A DNA stretch of 64,000 bases from Viola odorata (lineage: Eukaryota > Streptophyta > Magnoliopsida > Malpighiales > Violaceae), in the NCBI GenBank assembly GCA_963691705.1, contig OY829538.1, positions 28,664,836 through 28,728,835 on the forward strand. The letters run 5' to 3'. The stretch's first letter is position 1. Each line of letters starts with the position of its first letter. Shown here one piece after another: positions 49,638 through 60,094 of the stretch. Both the position numbers and the translations under genes were made by a program. Below the pieces are notes generated by a model. It ran no database searches. It was not told where the DNA came from and worked only from the letters and a program-made list of their open reading frames with translations.

Positions 49638-50611
49638 TCCCATCCCCCTTTGAAGAGATTCGTCCTCGAATCTAAGCTTTGGAGGGTATGGGGTTCCAAA
49701 AGTGGAGTGAGAGTCTTCAAGCTCGTATCATCCCCTCCCCCTTTGAGGAGATTCGACCTCGAATCTATAGGGTCCATCCCTTGCAAGGCCAAACGGGTCA
49801 AGGCATGCTCATAGCTTGTGGATACACACGGAACCCTCAAACGACAACTCTCGGTGAATATAGGCCAAGGTGGAGGCCTTCCTCGGGGAAGACATGTAGG
49901 TGCGGGGAGAAAACAACCAAGAACAATCAAGGATTGGCCATAAGGGTGCAAGGAGGTGGCTCGGGCCAAGTGCGAACTCCTAGAAGTGGGAGGGACCGTG
50001 AGGCCACTTGAAGGCACCTCAAATGGGAAGAAGTGTGCACTGCCAATCTGCCCAAAAGCAAGGAGAAACGGATCCACAATTCTATGTATAGGCACCCTCG
50101 GAATGATGGAGAAGGCACTACTCACGGACTGAAATTTGCGCTGCAATGCAAGGCAATGAGCGGCTGTCTTATGGCAATCTGAAGTAGACTCATCCGAAAC
50201 TAGTAACTTCTCCTCAAATGGAGTCAACTCAACCTCCACAAGTGATGGTGATTCGGCCGAAACCTTACTAGAACCAAGCGGCACTAAACTCTCCTTATGC
50301 GGGCTGTTTGGTACACACTCAACCCGGCTGGACCTTGCAATAATTGCCTCTACTTGGCGTTGAAATTCAGCCACCGCATCCACAAGATGCGCTTGGTAGT
50401 GCTCGATGTGATAAGGAGCCGTGAGGGCATGAGGTCCTCGATCCATGACATATGTAGTGGGTTCGTGGCCATAGCTAGGAGTGGGAGGAACCGATTGGTA
50501 AGTAGAAGGAGGCGGTGTCCAACGGTCAAGGTGGGGGGGCTGCTCAACATGATACCAAGATGCGTGGCTAGTAGGAGCAACCCTCAAATGCGGCGGCACG
50601 TAGGAAGACAT
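49508..50611 (-). CDS. Gag-like protein of the non-autonomous element
   Basis: 367 residues from the ATG at 50611; the open frame extends 18 codons further upstream through the primer site but without an ATG. It starts MSSYVPPHLR, followed by a Pro/Tyr/His-rich N-terminal third, a short helical-looking segment (HYQAHLVDAVAEFQRQVEAI) and a Ser/Pro-rich remainder. There is no zinc knuckle and no protease motif. Near the end the motif DSRSNLLKGGGDD and then DSRTNLFKGGWDD appear, equivalent to the tail motif of the array element. The frame crosses the polypurine tract and ends 130 bp inside the 3' LTR. The open frame agrees with the young age of the element, but function is unproven; a structural role is inferred from position. 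Confidence 0.6.
   Translation of the reverse strand: MSSYVPPHLRVAPTSHASWYHVEQPPHLDRWTPPPSTYQSVPPTPSYGHEPTTYVMDRGPHALTAPYHIEHYQAHLVDAVAEFQRQVEAIIARSSRVECVPNSPHKESLVPLGSSKVSAESPSLVEVELTPFEEKLLVSDESTSDCHKTAAHCLALQRKFQSVSSAFSIIPRVPIHRIVDPFLLAFGQIGSAHFFPFEVPSSGLTVPPTSRSSHLARATSLHPYGQSLIVLGCFLPAPTCLPRGRPPPWPIFTESCRLRVPCVSTSYEHALTRLALQGMDPIDSRSNLLKGGGDDTSLKTLTPLLEPHTLQSLDSRTNLFKGGWDDMSLKAPTRPYALPGPALDLTAKTSTLGTILVIKSAGLPRFK
49638..49672 (-). other. Polypurine tract and hairpin of the gag-only element
   Basis: On the - strand: GATTCG-AGGA-CGAATC (49657-49672), then AAAGGGGGATGGGA (49638-49651), then the LTR start. It is the same arrangement as in the array element. Confidence 0.8.
49721..49765 (-). 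repeat. Duplicate polypurine tract and LTR start
   Basis: On the - strand, GATTCG-AGGT-CGAATC (49750-49765) is followed by a purine tract and TGATACGAGC, an LTR-like start, about 93 bp upstream of the working copy. It looks like a leftover LTR junction, now part of the coding frame. Confidence 0.65.
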
Positions 50612-50632
50612 AGAAAAATTCCTAGAGGACAG

Positions 50633-50650
50633 CTGAAGCTCCGCTACCAC
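50633..50650 (-). other. Primer binding site of the gag-only element
   Basis: On the - strand, one base after the LTR end, GTGGTAGCGGAGCTTC. It shares TGGTAGCGGAGCTT with internal region 12 of the array, so both probably use the same tRNA. Confidence 0.7.
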
Positions 50651-50651
50651 T

Positions 50652-51277
50652 TGATAACGGCTCAACTTCGATTTGGATAGAAGGAGGCCGAATTGTTGTT
50701 CTTGAGCTGGATCTAGTCCTCTTGTGAGAGGTTGGCAGCTTGGATGGATGAACGGATGAAGGTGCTTTTAGTGTTCAAATGGAGTATGTGTTGCAGCGGA
50801 AATGGATGATGTTTAGAGGTGTTTCGATGATGAACATAATAGGAACTTAACTAATTAGAAAACCCTCTTGATTAGCAAACCAAGCAACCTTTCTATAAAC
50901 TAGTTAAGGATCTCTCTTTTCTGATTTAAGAACAAAGCTCAAGAGCTTAATTACAAGAAGAGATATAAGATAAACAATGGTTTTCAGCCCTAATGGCACC
51001 GGTTACCAAAAACCCTAAGTTACACTAGTTTACTCTAAGAATTGGCCAAAGAGAATATCATCAAAATCAAAGGCAAGCTATAAAAGAGGCTATCTCCTTC
51101 TATTTATAGCTTGAGAATTATTACATGAGAAAACCCTAAATAACCCTTCATTTAAACCTAGGAAGGCCGGCTGACTTGATCACCAAAATAGTCCCTAATG
51201 TGCTAGTTTTCGCCGTGAGATCCAAGGCTGGTCCGGGCAAGGCATAAGGACGAGTTGGAGCCTTTAAGCTCATATCA
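50652..51277 (-). repeat. 5' LTR of the gag-only element
   Basis: 626 bp, near-identical to the copy at 49012. The TATA box TATAAATA on the - strand (+ 51101-51108) would drive transcription leftward into the gag-like frame. Confidence 0.92.
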
Positions 51278-52369
51278 GAAGATCTGCAAGGGATTCCATG
51301 CATTTCCAGAAGGTGTCAGGCGAGCTAGAGATTCCAGGATATTCCCCGGAAGGACATGTGTTGTCACGCTCCCATTGCTTCTCGTTCCCCTTAGTTGTTT
51401 TGTCCCCTAGCTAGTTTTAGGCTATATAAGCTTAGCTTTAGGGCTTTTTTGTAAGGAGGGCGAACCTAATACATTAATACATCACTCTTTCTTTTACCAT
51501 AATTTCTAGGGATCTTCTCCTCTTGATTTGTGGAGCAACCGCCAGTTTGTAAAGAACTCCTTTGATTAATTAAATCAACTTTCGGTTTCTTCTAACCCTT
51601 CTCTTTATTTATTTTATGCTTCTTATCATCTACTATTCATATTCTAGCATGAGTAGCTAAGTCCCATCTTCTTAGTAAAGGGTGTTTCAGGGGTTGTAAG
51701 GTTCGATTAGGAGGCCTAATGCGTGCTTAATATATTCTCTTGTCATATTCAATTGCTTATCGTTTTAATCCCACGCTTATTTAGAACTGTTACGGGCTTG
51801 ATTACCTATTAACATTTTTGCATGAGTAATGTCATTCTCTTGGTTATAACTGACGCGAATCCTTGAGATAGAGTAGACACCTAGTGGAGACATCGCGAGA
51901 GGTCTTTCGTCTAGGGGTAAATGATTGTTTAGGTTATCTGATGCGAGCTTGACAAACTGAGATGTCACCCCCTAGAACTGTCTTGCCTCCACTTTATGGG
52001 AATTTTGAGTAGTGCCTCCCCGTATTCGTGCCTGGGAGGACGACAAAATGTCAAGGCCACCTTATATGTGAAAACGGAGGGTGGCTTCTACCTACGAACG
52101 TGAGTAGGGGACCTACGTGAAAACATGGTCCCTATAGCAGGCTTGTGCTTGAGTTTGGAACATTTTTGTGCCAATGACTAACTGACCTGTAATGCAACCC
52201 GAGAACACCTTTTGCTAATATATCTTTTACTACTTTCGCTGTTGTCGTGCCCCCGAATTGCTTTTGATTGTCTTGCCCTCGATTATAGTTCGACCCTGTC
52301 TTGCCCTGTACATATTTATTTGTGCATTTAGGCATCAGGAAAATGTTGAGTATATTTGACCGATGATCA
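51278..52369 (+). repeat. Athila LTR (+), second part
   Basis: Continues the LTR begun at 48721 and ends TGATCA at 52369. It contains TATATAAG (51423-51430), a plausible promoter, and aligns with the - strand Athila LTR at 53498-54440 (for example GGTTATAACTGACG and GAGTAGTGCCTCCCC). No gene. Confidence 0.8.
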
Positions 52370-52374
52370 AATTT

Positions 52375-52392
52375 TGGCGCCGTTGCTGGAGA
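52375..52392 (+). other. Athila primer binding site (tRNA-Asp type)
   Basis: TGGCGCCGTTGCTGGAGA follows the LTR end after five bases and matches the 3' end of plant tRNA-Asp at its first twelve bases, the primer used by Athila elements. Its presence shows that the LTR at 51278-52369 acted as the 5' LTR of another copy. Confidence 0.85.
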
Positions 52393-52424
52393 TTGAATGG
52401 TACTAATTTTATTTCTATTTTTGT

Positions 52425-52547
52425 ATGAGTAGGAGATCTACTCTAGATTTACTCCCTCTAGATCTCGAATTGACCAGAACGGAAAGAGGACTTCGAAGGC
52501 AAGCCAAAGGTTCATCTACTCAGCAAGCTGGATGGCAAGGTCTGTAG
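52425..52547 (+). pseudogene. gag: Athila gag, N-terminal fragment
   Basis: An ATG 33 bp after the primer site opens a frame of 40 codons beginning MSRRSTLDLLPLDLELTRTE, like the start of Athila Gag. It breaks off at about 52520, where - strand gag-protease sequence begins, so the last residues before the TAG at 52545 belong to the neighbour. Confidence 0.65.
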
Positions 52548-53497
52548 GTCTGAGGGGTTCGAGGCCTAGACTATTATAGATGATCAAGGGCATGACATTA
52601 ATGCCTGCCCCTAAATCTCACATGGCCTTCTCGATGTCGACAGTGCCAATACGACATGGAATGATGAACATTCCTTGACCCTTGCATTTCGGGGGAATTC
52701 TCCTCTGGATGTGGGCAGAAGCATTAGCTTCTACACTGATTTTGTTAACTTCGGCCAATTTACACTTGTTCATACACAACTGTTTCAGGAACTTGGCGTA
52801 TCGAGGCACATTCTTCACTTCCTAAAGGAGAGGGATGTTTACAACCACTTTGTTGAACATGTCAAAGATCTCACGGTCTTCCTTGTCTTTCCAGGATTTG
52901 ATCAATCTTTGGGGAAATAGGGGCTCGAGAATTTTGTGAATGTACTCCTGGGTAAATTCGGGTGGATTGGGGTCATTCCTTAGTGAACCTCTAGGAGAGC
53001 GGATTCTGTCTTCCATGACCTCGACGAACCTAGGCACTTTCGGGCTCTTGACCCTAGGTTTCGGCTTAAGTTCAGATTCTGGAGAGTTTCCAATGTCGTG
53101 GGCTGGATTCGTTGGGGGTGTTAGGGTCGTTCCACTTCTTAGGGTCACTGCACAGACATTGTGCTTCGGATTGGTTTCTGTTCGGGGTGGAAATCTCCCT
53201 TGATTCTTGATTTCTTTCATCTCCGCCATTAAGGTGCTTACGTGCTTCCGAAGATCCTTGATCGCCTTTTGCTGTTCGGGGTTCCGAGGTGGTTCAGCAT
53301 TTGGAGGCACGATAAAAGTCTGGTCTGGAGGGGGTTGGCGTTGATACTGATTCTAGTGATACGTGGGCCGGGGTCTGAAATGCTGCATGTTAGGAGGTGG
53401 TGGATGATTCCCATAGGGGTTATGTTGTTGATGGTTAGGGCCGGTTGGTGGAGCGTTAGGAACCCATCCTGGATTCTGTGGATTCTGCCGTCCTCCT
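52520..53497 (-). pseudogene. gag-pro: Athila gag-protease fragment, inverted
   Basis: One - strand frame with nonsense codons at 53353-53355, 52822-52824 and 52618-52620 and no frameshift seen. From its start: a Pro/Asn/His-rich linker, a helical segment with KAIKDLRKHVSTLMAEMKEI, the Athila signature VTLRSG, then NIPLL, VPRYAKFLK, and the protease segment with PPKCKGQG, IPCRIG and the active site DLGAGINVMP just after the last stop. It ends near 52520 within the protease. On the other side it is fused at about 53490-53500 directly to LTR sequence; the first half of gag and the primer site are missing. Confidence 0.8.
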
Positions 53498-54440
53498 CGG
53501 CACGAATGCGGGGAGACACTACTCAAAATGCCCATGAAGTGGAGGCACTACTCAAAACATTCACGTCAGTTATAACCAAGAGAATGATAGTACTCACATA
53601 GAAATATTAACAGTTGATCAAGCCCTCAACATTTCTAAATGAGCATGGAAATAAAATGATAAACAACTGAATATGGCAAGAGAATATCTTAAGCATGCAT
53701 TAGGCCTCTTAACCGAACCTTACAACCCTTGAAACACCCTTTACTACGAAGATGGGATTTAGCTACTCATAATCAAATATAAGCAGTAAGTAGAGGGAGA
53801 GAATAACATAAATGAGATTAAGAGAAATAAAAGAGAAGTTTATTAGAATAAACCGATTGAGGAAATCAATGCTTTCCCTTTTACAAGCTGGCGGCCATGC
53901 TCAAAAAGAGGAAGAGAGAATCCCTAAAATTTAGGTAAAAGTGAGAGTATGTCCTAGGATCAGCCACCTTTACAAAAACCCTAAAGTTTAGCTTATATAG
54001 CCTAAAGACTATCTAAGGGAAAAAATACAGCTAAAGGAGAGAGTGTCAGCGCATGAGAGGGTGACAGCATAGAGGGGGGACGCGCCCAGGGCAGGGACTA
54101 TTCTGTGATCTTTTGGCAGCGCCTGACATCTTCTAGAAACGCTTAGAGTCCCACATGGATCTTTAAAGATGCTTTCCTTTGGCTCTAGATCTCTGATCTG
54201 ATGCGGATATGTCAAGGGCACAAGACTACTCACAGGTCTGGTTAGCTTCGAGGGCGCGATGACGTATCCATCTTCTAGGCCTCGATGCTTCAAAACTCTA
54301 GAAATCCTTCCAAGATCGCTCGCTTTCACTCTTTTCATCCTTTAAGCATTGATCTGCAAAAATATTGGGAAAAATGGCAAATCAGAAGTATCATGCCCTC
54401 CAAAAGGACCGAAATAAGGGAGAAAAACCTACAATAAAAA
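53498..54440 (-). repeat. Athila LTR (-), internally deleted
   Basis: Matches the + strand Athila LTR in reverse: TTTTTGCAGATCA near its start, TATATAAG on the - strand at + 53992-53999, GCCGCCAGCTTGTAAA, and GGTTATAACTGACG near the end. About 100 bp are missing between GACGTGAAT and TTTTGAGTAGTG relative to the + copy. Neither end has its normal border: the left joins gag at about 53490-53500, the right joins the env-like remnant at about 54440. Confidence 0.7.
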
Positions 54441-54840
54441 CACAAGATCACCCTCACCTCCTCCGATGAGTATGAAGACCACCCTAAGGACGGGTCTGAC
54501 GATTCCATTGAGACCGCTACCACCCAGCCCCAGCCGTCCACTAAGACTTCTACTTCGCCACTGAGTGCCTCCGTATAGCGACCGATGGCACTGATGCCTC
54601 CACTGGTGGCGACGATTCCTCCTCCGGTGAGGAAGAGAGTAGCGAGGAAGAGGATGATCAAAAGGCGGAGGATGGTGAGGAGTGGCTTGAACTCTGGGGT
54701 TCCTTTTAGGAGAAGGAGAGACGGATCGTGTGGTCACAGGCGGTGGCCCAGTGACGGCGGAGACAGGGATAGGTGCTGTCGATGGTGTAGTAGGGACGAC
54801 GGTGGTCGGAGTGACTTAAGAGCGATGACCGGAGGGTAGG
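54441..54840 (-). pseudogene. Possible Athila env-like remnant
   Basis: The - strand sequence between pol and the LTR holds overlapping open frames, one Ser/Pro/Arg-rich (TTRSVSPSPKRNPRV) and one hydrophobic at its C-terminal end. Position fits the env-like ORF of Athila, but no domain can be recognised, and it is cut where the LTR begins without a polypurine tract. Confidence 0.3.
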
Positions 54841-54976
54841 TCAAAAAGAGTAAATGGAAAGGAGGAAATCAGGGAAATAAAATGAAAGGGAAAAAATAAA
54901 GAAAGGGAAAGAAACATGGGTTGCCTCCCACGAAGAGCCTCAGTTATCGTCTAGGCCTAGTCGTTGGTGACAAAGA
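54841..54976 (-). other. Athila spacer after pol
   Basis: Contains GTGGGAGGCAACCC (+ 54918-54931 in reverse), a block often found just after pol in Athila elements, then a T-rich stretch. Non-coding. Confidence 0.55.
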
Positions 54977-57814
54977 TTAGTTCTGGTCAGGAGGGTTAAC
55001 CACCTTCATTTCCTCAGTTGTGAAAGGTTTGAAGCCTTCGTAAAAGGCTTTCAAGCGATATCTGTTAACCTTGAAAGTGACTTCGGTGTCCATACTCTAG
55101 ATTTCAACGACGTCGTGATCATATACGACAGTGACCACATATGGTCCTATCCACTTTGACTTCAGCTTACCAGCAAATAATTTCAGATGGGAATTATACA
55201 ACAAAACCTTTTGTCCCATAGTGAAGGATTTATGAGAGATGAGCTTATCGTCATAGGCCTTCATCTTGCCCTTGTAGATCAGAGCATTCTCATAGGCATC
55301 GTCGCGTAGCTCTTCTAATTCCTGGATTTGCAAGTATCGATGTTGTCCAGCTTCATCAAGGTCCAAGTTAGCTTTTCGGATAGCCCAGAATGCTTTATGC
55401 TCTATCTCAATGGGCAGGTGGCAAGGCTTGCCGTAGAAAAGTCTGTATGGAGTCATGCCAATAGGAGTTTTGAATGCAGTCCGATAGGCCCATAAGGCAT
55501 CGTCAAGCTTCAAACTCCAATCCTTACGAGACTGGTTAACCGTCTTTTCTAAAATGGACTTGATCTCGCGGTTGGACACCTCAGCTTGGTCGTTCATCTG
55601 CGGGTGATATGTTGTAGAGACGCGATGGGTGACACCATATTTGTTGAGCAAGCTGGAGATGACACGGTTTCAGAAATGGGTGCCTCGATCACTGATAAGG
55701 GCACGTGGAATCCCAAACCTGCTAAAAATGTGAGAGCGAAGGAAAGCTACAATGACTTTGGAACCATCAGTTCTGGTCACCTTAGCCTCAACCCATTTAG
55801 AGACATAATCAACCGCAATGAGGATGTATATATTTTCAAATGAATTGGGGAAGGAACCTATAAAGTCAATACCCCAAATATCAGAAATCTCACAAGAAAT
55901 AATACCTATGAGGGACATCTAATTACGAGCACCAATATTACCTGTAGCCTGATAGCGAGGGCAAGCAGCACATAACATGTAACTGTCTTTAAATATAGAC
56001 GCCCAATAGAGGCCGACTTCAAGAACTTTCAGTGCCTTTTTCTTAGCTCCAAAGTGGCCTCCTTTTGTTGAGGAGTGACAGAACTTGAGGATTGATGGTA
56101 CCTCATCTGTAGTCACACAACGCCGAATGATCTGGTCTGAGCAATATTTCCAGAGGTAAGGGTTATCCCAAATGAAATACTTAGCTTGCCTCCTGATACG
56201 CTTTTATTTTGTGGCTGTGAAATCTGCTGGGAAATGACCTATGGCACAAAAGTTAGTGATATCGGTGAACCATGGGAATTGAACGGCTTGGGAAAGACAG
56301 AGCTGCTCATCTAGGAAGGTATCACGGATAGGAATCAGCGAGTCATCTTCCTAGAATGACAGTCAGCTAAGATGGTCAGCGACAGAATTCTTGGTTCCCT
56401 TCTTATCCTTGATCTCGATGTCAAACTCTTGAAGCAAAATGATCCATCTAATGAGGCGGGGTTTGGCATCAAGCTTCGTCAAAAGGCACCTAAGGGTTGT
56501 ATGATCTGAGAAGACAGTGACTTTAGCGCCCAAGAGGTACTAGCGAAATTTTTCCAGGGCAAAGACAACAACTATAAGTTCTTTCTCCGTGGTTGTGTAG
56601 TTTCGTTGGGCCAGATCCATGAGCTTCGAGGTGTAGTAGATGACATAGACCACTCTATCCTTCTTCTGACCTAGAACTGCTCCAAGGGCGTTGTTGCTTG
56701 CATCACACATTATTTCGAATGGGAGGGTCCAATCTAGTGCACGGATAATAGAAGTAGAGATGAGCTTCTGTTTGAGAATGTCAAACGCGGCCTTGCAGTT
56801 CGCATCAAACACAGACTCTATATCTTTCTAGAGCAGCTGGCACATGGGTTCAGTAATCTTGGAGAAGTCCTTGATAAATCTCCTGTAAAAACCTGCATGG
56901 CTAAGGAAAGAGCGTATCTCGCGAACACAAGTAGGATAGGGTAGAGACTTAATTACCTCGATTTTGGCTTTGTCCACCTCGATACCCTTGTGAGAAATGA
57001 TATAACCTAGTATGAGACCCTGATCTACCATAAAATGACATTTCTCAAAGTTGAGAACAAGGTTAGTTTCAACACATCTTTGTAAAACTTTTCGTAAGGT
57101 AGATAAGCATTCGGGAAAAGAATTACCAAAGATGGTGAAATCATCCATAAATACCTCAATACCATTTTCGACGAGCTCTGAGAAGATACTGACCATACAA
57201 CACTGGAAGATGGTAGACGCATTGTAGAGACCGAAAGGCATCGTCCTGTATGCGAACGTAATGAAGGGGCATTTGAAGGTGGTCTTGTCTTGATCGTCTA
57301 GGGCAACCGGGATCTGGTGGAATCCAGAATATCCATATAGGTAGTAGTAATACGTCTTGCCCATGAGGCATTCCAAAATTTGGTCGATGAACGGCAAGGG
57401 AAAGTGGTCTTTCCTTGTCGCGGCGTTCAAACGACGGTAGTCGATACAAACATGCCATCCATTCTATATACGAGTGGGAATCTGTTCACCATTCTGCCCC
57501 GTGGTGATTATGATACCCGTCTTTATCGTAACGACTTGGACCGGCCTAATCGATGTACTTTCCAAAATAGGATAGATGACTCCGGCGTTTAGTAATTTAA
57601 GTATTTCCTTCTTCACAACCTCCATCATAGGAGGGTTGAGACGACGTTGTGGTTGACGGACAGATTTCCTGGCATCTTCTAGGTGAATGCGATGAGTGCA
57701 TAGGGATGGGGACAGTCCCTTGATGTCCGCTATAGTCCACCCAATAGCTTGCTTAAATTCCTTCAGTAGGGTGACTAATGTTGCCTCCTCTTCGGCGTCA
57801 AGCTTGTTGGATAT
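54977..57814 (-). pseudogene. pol: Athila-type pol: reverse transcriptase, RNase H, integrase
   Basis: A single - strand frame of about 945 codons with at least eight nonsense codons (for example 57464-57466, 56828-56830, 56540-56542, 55919-55921, 55670-55672 and 55097-55099) and no frameshift noticed. The reverse transcriptase has CIDYRRLNAATRKDHFPLP, MPFGL and the catalytic FMDDF (the usual motif is YxDD). RNase H follows with CDASNNALGAVLGQ and the TEKE motif. Integrase has an HHCC-type zinc region near 56000-56090, catalytic residues in IDFIGS, SDRGTHF and the [10 protein letters not shown] stretch, and the C-terminal end KVLLYNS...FYEGF. Typical NGQAE reads NDQAE here. The start is lost: at 57814 the gene is cut by the Tat/Ogre-like LTR. 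Confidence 0.9.
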
Positions 57815-60071
57815 TGTTGCTACCCGATTTTTGACGCACTTTCTGTTCATCGCATTATTAGCCCATTTAAATTGAAATTCTATCCATTTTCGATCTTTGG
57901 CTATTTATTTTAATATTTCATACCATTTCGTGTCATTTTAATTTTTTCATATTTTTACTGTCTTTTTGTTCGAAGTTCTATCGGTCCCGAATAAATTTCC
58001 TCGGACCATGGATCGAACGCCTTTTTTCTTTAACTGATAATTATCTACTATTATTTTCGTTCACGCCATCTCATTTTTTTATTCAATTTACTTTGCTATA
58101 GCATTTATTTTTCGTTCCAATTTTTAAATACTCTGAGCGAGTAAATTCGAACCTTAAATCAAACTTTTTTCTTTATTTACTGGTTACTATTTATTTTGTT
58201 TCATTTTATTGCATGTTTTAATATCTTTGGTTCGGGATTTTATTCATTTCAAGTGAGATTCCTCGTGTTGATAGTTCGAACCAATTAAATAAATATTAAA
58301 TATTTCCCAAAGTCAACTCATCTTAAACATTGATCAAAAGTTGACTCATCTTTCCTCCTCATCCAACGGCCCTCAATTTAAGCATAAGGATTTATGCTCT
58401 TCCCTGCCATTGCACTACCCAGGCATTTAATGCATATTCATTTTGCAACTATTCCTAACGCCACCTCATTCCATTTTTGTGTTTTGCTGCTGATCTTCAT
58501 CTACATCCTGTAGCGATTTGTCTTTTCCTACAGCTCTTCCTTCCCTTCATCCCTATAAATACCATGCCCTCAAAGCCAAGCAGGAGGCAAGAAGAAGCAA
58601 GAGAAAAAAAATAAAAAAACTCTATCTATCGTGCTTAGTAACTCAGTAGCAAGAAAATAGCTCCAGCAACTAAGTAAGCCATTCCAGTAACAAACAAGCA
58701 AAAGCAAAATGAAGTGGGTCTTCTTCTTCAATTTTTATTTTCTCCTTTAAACAATTAATCAATTGCTTATCTTTGAGTCAATTTCATGTTTCTTGCTTCC
58801 ATTTAATTGTTTGTTGTCCTGATTATTTATTAGCTTAATGATAGTTTAATTGGCTTATTCTTCATTTGTGAAAATTGATCATGGTTTCTTGATCAAAGTG
58901 CACTGTTAATAACCTATTTAAGTTACTGCTGCGAATAGGGTTTAATCTGGGCTGTTGTTGGCCGGTTTCGATGGGTGGCTTCCTCCTTGGTCGCCGACCA
59001 TGGCGTAGGCTACGCAAGGAGGAATATGATGAATAGTGCTAAGAGAGTGAAGAAAGGTGGTGGGCTTGGCACAAAACGAAATAAAAAGAGAAGAAGGGCG
59101 CGTGCAGCGCCCAAAAGGAGGAGAGCTGGGCCGCGCCTGGCCTAGCTGGAAGAAAGAAGGAGATTGGACTGCATGGTCAGCCCATGCGTAAGAAGAGAGG
59201 CAAGGGCTAGCCCCTTGGGCTGGTCTATCTTGGGCCCAGCTGTGGGCTAGCTATCGGGCCCACTCCCGGCCTAGTGGGCCGAGCCCATTTGTTTTGGCCT
59301 GTCGTAATATTTTTTCGTACCAATTGAGTACATGCTTGAACTGCTTATATATTTCCTTATGCTCACATGTGAATTTTCGTATACTTCTGCATGTTTAATT
59401 ATTTTGCTTGCATTTAATCGTCAAAAGTTAATTACCTCGCTTACGTACGATAATTTTGATACCAATTATTTGTATGCTCGCACTATTTAATTACTTTTGC
59501 ATGCTTTCAAATGCTTAAATAATCATTTTGCTCGCATTTAACTATTAAAATTAATTATTTCGCTCATGATAAGTTGTTAAATATTATATGTGTTACTACT
59601 ATCATCTTCCCGGACTAATAATCTCAACTTTGTAGGGTAAATCGCTCGTACCCTCCATCAAGTGCACATTTCTTTCCCTTTTATTTATTCATTCTTTTTC
59701 GCACTTATACTCGTATGTATGACTATTTAGAGTTGTTAAAATTTAATTCATCTGGTGGGCATGATCACTTAATTATGAATTTTTATACAAGCATGATATA
59801 AAACACCTCTTTCTCCGGTAACCTTTTTAGGACGTGACTCGGGTGCCTAACACCTTCCCGAGTCCATAATACGACCCCGAACCGCTGTTCTTGGGTTCAG
59901 ACCCATTTTGCCTTAGCTTTTTATTTTTATGCCATGACTTTAGGTTCCCTAAACGTAGAAACAAAAATAGGGTGGCGACTTCATTTGCATCATGTGAGAT
60001 GAGTCCAATTTCGTCTCACATCTCGTCCCAAACACGCATCGCGCAATAAAAGCCAAAAAGGGGGTGCGACA
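57815..60071 (+). repeat. 5' LTR of a Tat/Ogre-like element
   Basis: 2,257 bp from TGTTGC to GCGACA, followed three bases later by a tRNA-Arg-type primer site. It holds a TATA box (58554-58561), a GC-rich stretch (about 59090-59280) and otherwise AT-rich DNA. It is inserted in the Athila pol just before the reverse transcriptase; the preceding five bases are GATAT. The matching 3' LTR is beyond the window. No gene inside. Confidence 0.85.
58554..58561 (+). promoter_or_regulatory. TATA box of the Tat/Ogre-like LTR
   Basis: TATAAATA, about 740 bp into the LTR; transcription would start near 58590, at the purine-rich stretch. Confidence 0.6.
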
Positions 60072-60074
60072 GTT

Positions 60075-60094
60075 TGGCGACTTCACTAGGGACC
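60075..60094 (+). other. Primer binding site (tRNA-Arg type)
   Basis: TGGCGACTTCACTAGGGACC matches the Ogre/Tat primer site TGGCGACTCCACTGGGGA except for two transitions. Confidence 0.8.

Larger units (their letters stand above)
49012..51277 (-). mobile_element. Young gag-only LTR element inserted in Athila LTR
   Basis: 2,266 bp: two 626-bp LTRs flank a 1,014-bp interior, read on the - strand. I see one difference between the LTRs (GGATAAACGG versus GGATGAACGG), so the insertion is recent. Primer site, one open frame and a polypurine tract are present; protease, reverse transcriptase and integrase are not. The flanks AAAGA (49007-49011) and GAAGA (51278-51282) match at four of five bases, consistent with a target duplication that has since changed. 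It fits the gag-only/TRIM-like class of non-autonomous elements. Confidence 0.92.

Noticed and set aside
50297..50680. 127-codon open frame on the + strand in the gag-only element
   Set aside because: It is opposite the gag-like frame, and primer site and polypurine tract show that the element is read on the - strand.
57156..57458. A separate 100-codon - strand protein
   Set aside because: It overlaps the reverse transcriptase in another frame; the catalytic motifs are in the main frame.
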